46,939 bases of DNA from contig JAHDES010000049.1 of the NCBI GenBank assembly GCA_020628645.1, positions 1 to 46,939 on the forward strand, given 5' to 3'. The position numbers and the translations under genes were made by a program. Of this stretch, positions 44,380-46,939 are shown piece by piece (position 1 is the first letter of the stretch; each line of letters begins with the position of its first letter). The notes under the pieces were generated by a model. The model was not told where the DNA came from. It searched no databases and saw only the letters and a list, made by a program, of their open reading frames with translations. The stretch comes from Saprospiraceae bacterium (GTDB taxonomy: Bacteria > Bacteroidota > Bacteroidia > Chitinophagales > Saprospiraceae).

Positions 44380-45483
44380 ATGAAATTTTATTTGAACATC
44401 GCTCTTCTTTTAGGAATAGCTTTTTTAACATTATCAAATGGTGATGGTAAAAAACCTTTACGTAAAGAAATTGATAAGATTATTTATTACGAAGCCAAGA
44501 TTAATTTCAAGGATGTTCCAGGTTTTATAGTAGGCATTATTAAGCAAGATTCTGTTCAATATTTCAGTTATGGGAGTTTGTATAAAAAACGTACCATGCA
44601 GCCGACTAAAAACACTCTTTTTGAGCTTGGGGGAATGACTAAAGTATTTACTGCAACTTTGATAGAAGATTTGGTACAAGAAGGAAAATTACATTATGAC
44701 AGTTTATTAAATTCCTATCTACCTTCTCACTTAATTAACCCAACGGCAACTAATGTTACCCTATTAGATATAATTAGTCATCGTTCTGGTCTTCCTCGTC
44801 TACCTACCGATTTTGGAATTAAAGAATTAGAACCCAACAATCCCTACGCTCATTACACCAAACGTGACCTTATTGGTTTTTATAAAAAATTTAATTTTCC
44901 TCAGGGAAAGCAAAAATATCATTATTCACATGTTAATTACGCGCTTTTAGAAATTGTAGTTGAAAATTTATTGAATAAATCTTTCGAGAATGTTTTGCGT
45001 GAGCGTATTCTAGACCCTATGCAACTGCTACAAACAGGAATTGATCTAGATAAATATCAGCGTAAAATGCTGGCATTGGGCTATTCAAATATAGGAAAAC
45101 CTATTTCAGATTGGAAATTTCAGTCTTTTGAAGGCTCTGTTGGTTTAAAATCTTCTGCTGAAGATTTGATGAAATTTGTCAAAATTCAATTAGCAGAAGA
45201 AAGTCCGTTTCAACTGCTTACTTCTTCTATGCATGCCAAAATTGATCCTACTTTCATTGATAAAAACTCACACATCGCAAAAGGATGGCATGTATTGGAA
45301 AATAAACGCTATTTTGATGTAATCGCTCATACTGGAAATACAGATGGTCATCGATCCTTCATGGGTTTTGTGAAAGAAACGCAAACAGGTGTTATTGTAT
45401 TAAGTAATTCTGAAAGTAGTACGAATGGCTTGGGCTATCACATTTTAAGGATGCTAAATAACAATTGGAAAAAAAGAAAATAA
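44380..45483 (+). CDS. Beta-lactamase-fold protein lacking the catalytic serine
   Basis: The 367-residue protein has a signal-like N-terminus and the serine-beta-lactamase fold: 'LFELGGMTKVFTATLIEDL' (80-98), 'TLLDIISHRSGLP', 'YHYSHVNYALLEIVVE' and 'IAHTGNTDGHRSFMGF'. The SxxK motif reads GMTK: the nucleophile position 85 is Gly (codon GGA), while Lys88 is kept. The YxN motif reads YSH (Tyr182, Ser183, His184), so the expected Asn is His. HTG at 317-319 is intact. Hydrolase activity by the usual mechanism is unlikely; a binding or regulatory role is an inference. The frame is otherwise intact, so it is not an obvious pseudogene. Confidence 0.85.
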   Translation: MKFYLNIALLLGIAFLTLSNGDGKKPLRKEIDKIIYYEAKINFKDVPGFIVGIIKQDSVQYFSYGSLYKKRTMQPTKNTLFELGGMTKVFTATLIEDLVQEGKLHYDSLLNSYLPSHLINPTATNVTLLDIISHRSGLPRLPTDFGIKELEPNNPYAHYTKRDLIGFYKKFNFPQGKQKYHYSHVNYALLEIVVENLLNKSFENVLRERILDPMQLLQTGIDLDKYQRKMLALGYSNIGKPISDWKFQSFEGSVGLKSSAEDLMKFVKIQLAEESPFQLLTSSMHAKIDPTFIDKNSHIAKGWHVLENKRYFDVIAHTGNTDGHRSFMGFVKETQTGVIVLSNSESSTNGLGYHILRMLNNNWKKRK

Positions 45484-45551
45484 TACCAACTTCCTTCCTT
45501 CAAAAATCTTATCTTGCCCCTTCAAATTGTATAAGAACCTAAATTATTAAT

Positions 45552-45902
45552 ATGGCGAAAAAAAACAAGAAAAATAGAAGTGGTATTGTCTTTTCCACTA
45601 ATCCAGATTTTGAATACTCCTATAATGAAGATGACGAAATCGAAACGCTTCCCAAAGAAGAACAACGGCTTCGAGTATTGATAGATCGGAAAAAACGAAA
45701 GGGCAAAGAAGTGACGCTTGTTAAAGGTTTTGAAGGATTAGATGATGACCTTAAAGATTTAGGTAAACTACTCAAGACCAAATGTGGAGTTGGCGGTTCT
45801 GTAAAAGATGGCGAAATTCTAATTCAAGGTAATCATCGAGATAAAGTAGTAGATTTACTTTTGAAAGCTGGTTATACCAAAACTAAAAAATCTGGCGGTT
45901 AG
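45552..45902 (+). CDS. yciH: SUI1/eIF1-like translation factor (YciH family)
   Basis: The 116-residue protein has a basic N-terminus and a C-terminal SUI1 domain (about 38-112; 'RLRVLIDRKKRKGKEVTLVKGF', in part 'RKGKEVTLVKGFEG', 'LKTKCGVGGSVKDGEILIQGNHRDKV', in part 'CGVGGSVKDGEILIQG'). These small proteins are related to eukaryotic eIF1 and are present in some bacteria and in archaea. E. coli YciH affects initiation fidelity. The Gly-rich GVGGS loop and basic surface are retained. Confidence 0.9.
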   Translation: MAKKNKKNRSGIVFSTNPDFEYSYNEDDEIETLPKEEQRLRVLIDRKKRKGKEVTLVKGFEGLDDDLKDLGKLLKTKCGVGGSVKDGEILIQGNHRDKVVDLLLKAGYTKTKKSGG

Positions 45903-45972
45903 ATATATTAATTCCTTTTTTATCTTCCTATAATTATTTCCTTCTTTTTTAGTATACTTGCGCAAAAATGTT

Positions 45973-46881
45973 ATGCGTTTTGTAGGTTTGTTTTCATTTC
46001 TATTGATTTGCTCTTCTTGTTCCATTTTTCAATCTAGTAAAATGTCAGTTCCCACAAAAGAAATAAATTGGCAAGGGCATCGCGGTTGTCGTGGTTTGTT
46101 GCCCGAGAATTCAATTCAAGCATTCATAAAAGCCTTAGAATATCCTATTCAAACACTGGAATTGGATGTTGTTGTTTCCAAAGACAAACACATAATTGTT
46201 TCGCATGAACCTTGGTTTTCACATCATATTGCAACTAATCCAGATGGTACTCCTGTTACAAAAGATAAAGCAGAAGGTTTGAATATTTATAAAATGGAAT
46301 TGCCTGAAATTAGAATGTATGATTGTGGTCTTCGGGGTAATGAAAAATTTCCAGAACAACAAGCCCAACGCGCACACAAACCTACCTTTACAGAAATGGT
46401 GAAAGAGGTGGAGTCAGTATTAATGACGAATCAAAAAAATGCTACAATTGAATATAATATTGAACTCAAAAGTAAACCAGATTGGTACAATAAATACATT
46501 CCTGCTCCCAAAGAATTTGTGGCTTTATTAATTGCTGAATTAGAAGAATTGGGGATTAAAAATCGAGTAACTTTACAATCTTTTGATATTAATATTTTAG
46601 AAGAAATCCATCGTCAAGATAAAGAAATCACCATTGCATATCTGATTGAAAATATGAAGGGTTTTGAAGCTAATTTGGAACGATTAAGTTTCCAACCGCC
46701 TATTTATAGTCCTTATTTTCGTTTTGTGAATGAAAAATTAATGGAAAAAGCACATGCTAAAGGAATGAAAGTTATTCCTTGGACAGTCAATGAAGTAAAA
46801 GACATGAAGAAATTAATTTCAATTGGAATAGATGGTATTATTACAGATTATCCCAATCGTATCAAAGAAGCCATCAAATAA
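45973..46881 (+). CDS. Glycerophosphodiester phosphodiesterase lipoprotein
   Basis: ATG at 45973 is used; an in-frame TTG at 45958 lies within the -7-like TATACTTG (45953-45960) and is less likely. The 302-residue protein has a lipoprotein signal with Cys16 and the GDPD pattern: 'GHRGCRGLLPENSIQAF' (His-Arg-Gly and Glu-Asn), 'LELDVVVSKDKHIIVSHEP' (Glu-x-Asp and His-Glu), and later 'ITDYPNR'. It hydrolyses glycerophosphodiesters to glycerol-3-phosphate and an alcohol in the periplasm. The catalytic residues appear complete. It lies downstream of yciH, 70 bases away, but has its own promoter-like element. Confidence 0.92.
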   Translation: MRFVGLFSFLLICSSCSIFQSSKMSVPTKEINWQGHRGCRGLLPENSIQAFIKALEYPIQTLELDVVVSKDKHIIVSHEPWFSHHIATNPDGTPVTKDKAEGLNIYKMELPEIRMYDCGLRGNEKFPEQQAQRAHKPTFTEMVKEVESVLMTNQKNATIEYNIELKSKPDWYNKYIPAPKEFVALLIAELEELGIKNRVTLQSFDINILEEIHRQDKEITIAYLIENMKGFEANLERLSFQPPIYSPYFRFVNEKLMEKAHAKGMKVIPWTVNEVKDMKKLISIGIDGIITDYPNRIKEAIK

Positions 46882-46939
46882 CTTTGGAACTTAGACAAAT
46901 CCTGTGGAACAGTATTGCTATAATTGCGTCGGGTATCGA

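Overview
The window is a low-GC chromosomal segment from a member of the Bacteroidota, most likely a gliding or T9SS-bearing lineage such as Saprospiria. The assignment rests on several lines of sequence evidence: TAnnTTTG-type -7 promoter elements with a TTG about 19-21 bases upstream; three secreted proteins ending in a type IX secretion (T9SS) C-terminal sorting domain; gliding-motility protein GldC; three TonB-dependent receptors with an N-terminal carboxypeptidase-regulatory-like domain; a DUF4296 lipoprotein; and a bacterial SUI1/eIF1-like protein. No tRNA, rRNA, CRISPR array, phage module or intact insertion sequence was seen. Genus cannot be decided from the sequence alone.

Layout. 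1-5.6 kb: terminator of an upstream gene, DUF4296 lipoprotein, a PhoB/PhoR-type response regulator and histidine kinase pair, and a TonB-dependent receptor. 5.7-12 kb: a large envelope protein combining an HExxH peptidase-like domain, a TolB-like propeller and an outer-membrane barrel; a divergent TlpA-type thioredoxin lipoprotein; small membrane proteins; hisIE; and gldC. 12-17.3 kb: an outer-membrane barrel protein, a PDZ protein with a T9SS tail, a PD40 propeller lipoprotein, a membrane-tethered LuxR-type regulator with a DUF4369-like periplasmic domain, and a thioredoxin-fold lipoprotein. 17.4-25.9 kb: glpK, a 0.5-kb stretch of decayed sequence, a DUF389 membrane protein, a large T9SS-exported protein, a HI0933-type flavoprotein and a methyltransferase. 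26.3-32 kb: a GH3/beta-lactamase-fold fusion lipoprotein, an SDR and LLM oxidoreductase operon, and a BASS-family transporter. 32-38 kb: a co-directional trehalase, MFS transporter and TonB-dependent receptor, then nth. 38-46.9 kb: a TonB-dependent receptor, a GT39 glycosyltransferase followed by a PKD/T9SS protein, a beta-lactamase-fold protein lacking its catalytic serine, a SUI1-like factor and a glycerophosphodiester phosphodiesterase.

How the genes work together. Most products act in the envelope. The clearest metabolic unit is trehalase plus MFS transporter (plus possibly the following receptor), which would take up and hydrolyse a disaccharide. Glycerol kinase and the phosphodiesterase could both feed glycerol-3-phosphate metabolism, though they are far apart. 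The most interesting observations are the DUF4369-like/LuxR one-component regulator next to a thioredoxin lipoprotein with a leader that can fold in alternative ways; the peptidase-propeller-barrel protein; two hydrolase-fold proteins that have lost key catalytic residues; and a near-identical 40-bp hairpin repeat placed in the same orientation just downstream of two unrelated genes.
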